A stretch of 64,000 bases of DNA from contig OMWJ01000008.1 of assembly GCA_900314725.1 (NCBI GenBank), positions 1 through 64,000 of the forward strand, given 5' to 3'. This document shows, piece by piece, positions 63,346-64,000 of this stretch; position 1 is the first letter of the stretch; every line of letters begins with the position of its first letter. The position numbers were made by a program, and so were the translations under genes. Source of the DNA: an uncultured Bacteroidales bacterium. Its GTDB lineage: Bacteria; Bacteroidota; Bacteroidia; Bacteroidales; P3. The notes under the pieces were generated by a model. That model had not been told where the DNA came from and searched no databases. It saw only the letters and a list, made by a program, of their open reading frames with translations.

Positions 63346-64000
63346 TTATTCCATGTTTTCTAACATTAACATAAGACGGTTTTTAATATTGACTTCGGAA
63401 ACGCTGTTGTCAAAATCCAAAGCCAAATAGTTTAGTTTAGGATACAGTTCTTTGATGCGATTTTCTACTCCTTTACTTATTATATGGTTGGCAATACAAC
63501 CAAAAGGTTGCAAAGATACAACGGCATTCACACCGTTTTCTACCAAATGAACAATTTCCGCAGGCAACAACCAACCTTCTCCGAACTGAGAGTAGAGAGG
63601 AAGAATGCCTTTTGCTTTTTCTGCTAACTCAAAGATGTTATCCAATGGCTCATAGTATCTGAAAGCAGACATAGTTTTATTGAACTTTTTCAGTTTATTG
63701 TTTATCTTATGGTAGAAAAAGTCCATAATAAATTGTGGTGTAGAAAGTTTTTCTATATTATTTTGTTTATTGACCTTGCGATTTACAAAAGTCTGTATAA
63801 AGAAAGTCATAAGATTTGGCGGAACTACTTCTATGTTTTGTTCAAGTAGCCATTCTTGTACATAATGATTAGCAAAAGGATGATATTTTAAGTATATTTC
63901 ACCAACGATGCCAACCTTTTTTCTGTCTATATTTTCTTTAGGAAGTAAAGAATTAAACTTTTCTACTGCCATTGTCAAAAGAGGAAGAAATCCTTTGTTG
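63346..64000 (-). CDS. C-terminal part of a 2-hydroxyacyl-CoA dehydratase/activase-like protein (partial)
   Basis: The reading frame is open to the right edge, so only about the last 217 residues are seen. KVGIVGEIYLKYHPFANHYV and LQPFGCIANHIISKGVENRI are characteristic of the C-terminal region of very large Bacteroidota proteins related to the 2-hydroxyglutaryl-CoA dehydratase component and its activator (DUF2229-type). A cysteine in the FGCIANH segment may bind an iron-sulfur cluster. It ends 12 nt before lysC on the same strand. Confidence 0.7.
   Translation of the reverse strand, partial: NKGFLPLLTMAVEKFNSLLPKENIDRKKVGIVGEIYLKYHPFANHYVQEWLLEQNIEVVPPNLMTFFIQTFVNRKVNKQNNIEKLSTPQFIMDFFYHKINNKLKKFNKTMSAFRYYEPLDNIFELAEKAKGILPLYSQFGEGWLLPAEIVHLVENGVNAVVSLQPFGCIANHIISKGVENRIKELYPKLNYLALDFDNSVSEVNIKNRLMLMLENME

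Overview
The window is a piece of a low-GC chromosome from the Bacteroidota, most likely the order Bacteroidales. The evidence is: a complete str-S10-spc-alpha ribosomal superoperon with Bacteroidota-type proteins; two proteins ending in type IX secretion (T9SS) type A sorting domains; DUF4270, LptC and UbiA/Maf neighbourhoods; and many promoters of the Bacteroidota form TAnnTTTG (-7), some with TTTG near -33. Ribosome binding sites are mostly absent. I cannot name the genus. I saw no tRNA, rRNA or CRISPR array.

Layout. 1-942 holds no credible gene. It is a mosaic of palindromic repeats (three 87-bp copies, two 61-bp copies, several hairpins). 943-2490 is an AAA/PD-(D/E)XK protein of a family expanded in Bacteroidota. 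3140-21233 is an unbroken run of 36 genes: rpsL, rpsG, fusA, the S10 and spc genes, secY, map, infA, rpmJ (short, at 18025-18141), rpsM, rpsK, rpsD, rpoA and rplQ. It starts with a leader of about 230 nt and ends at a hairpin terminator. 21390-24083 is an accessory patch: an outer-membrane-like protein, a MITE-like inverted repeat, a HigBA toxin-antitoxin pair and a Bro-N protein.

24221-39883 is the most notable region, a polymorphic-toxin locus. A T9SS-cargo protein (26339-27802) is followed 10 nt later by a 3235-residue SpvB/VCBS/RHS protein (27813-37520). Its C-terminal tip is joined by an ATGA overlap to a small signal-peptide protein. Around it lie three displaced C-terminal modules, one inverted (tip 1), one downstream (tip 2) and one truncated (tip 3). 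All four tips begin with the same 177-bp block encoding the end of the RHS core. The three intact tips each overlap, by ATGA, a gene for a protein with a Sec signal peptide. This looks like a cassette store for exchanging toxin tips and cognate immunity genes. Two junctions coincide with dispersed hairpin repeats that also occur at 1-771 and 23089-23135.

39989-64000 is mostly housekeeping. The reverse operon is a GT5-like protein, DUF4270 lipoprotein, MORN-repeat protein, UbiA-like transferase and Maf. The forward run is a T9SS/FN3 protein, a secreted C1B peptidase, an unknown secreted protein, coaX, an outer-membrane protein, a TPR protein, lptC and a FemAB-like protein. Next come exbB-exbD-tonB, reverse ruvC and nnrD, and forward ftsX-DUF3098-uppP-truB, a membrane-anchored protein and an orphan M6-protease propeptide. 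Reverse aspartate kinase and the end of a dehydratase/activase-like gene run off the right edge. A second family of variable hairpin elements sits at gene ends at 2561-2660, 39839-39945, 53775-53855 and 55917-56013.
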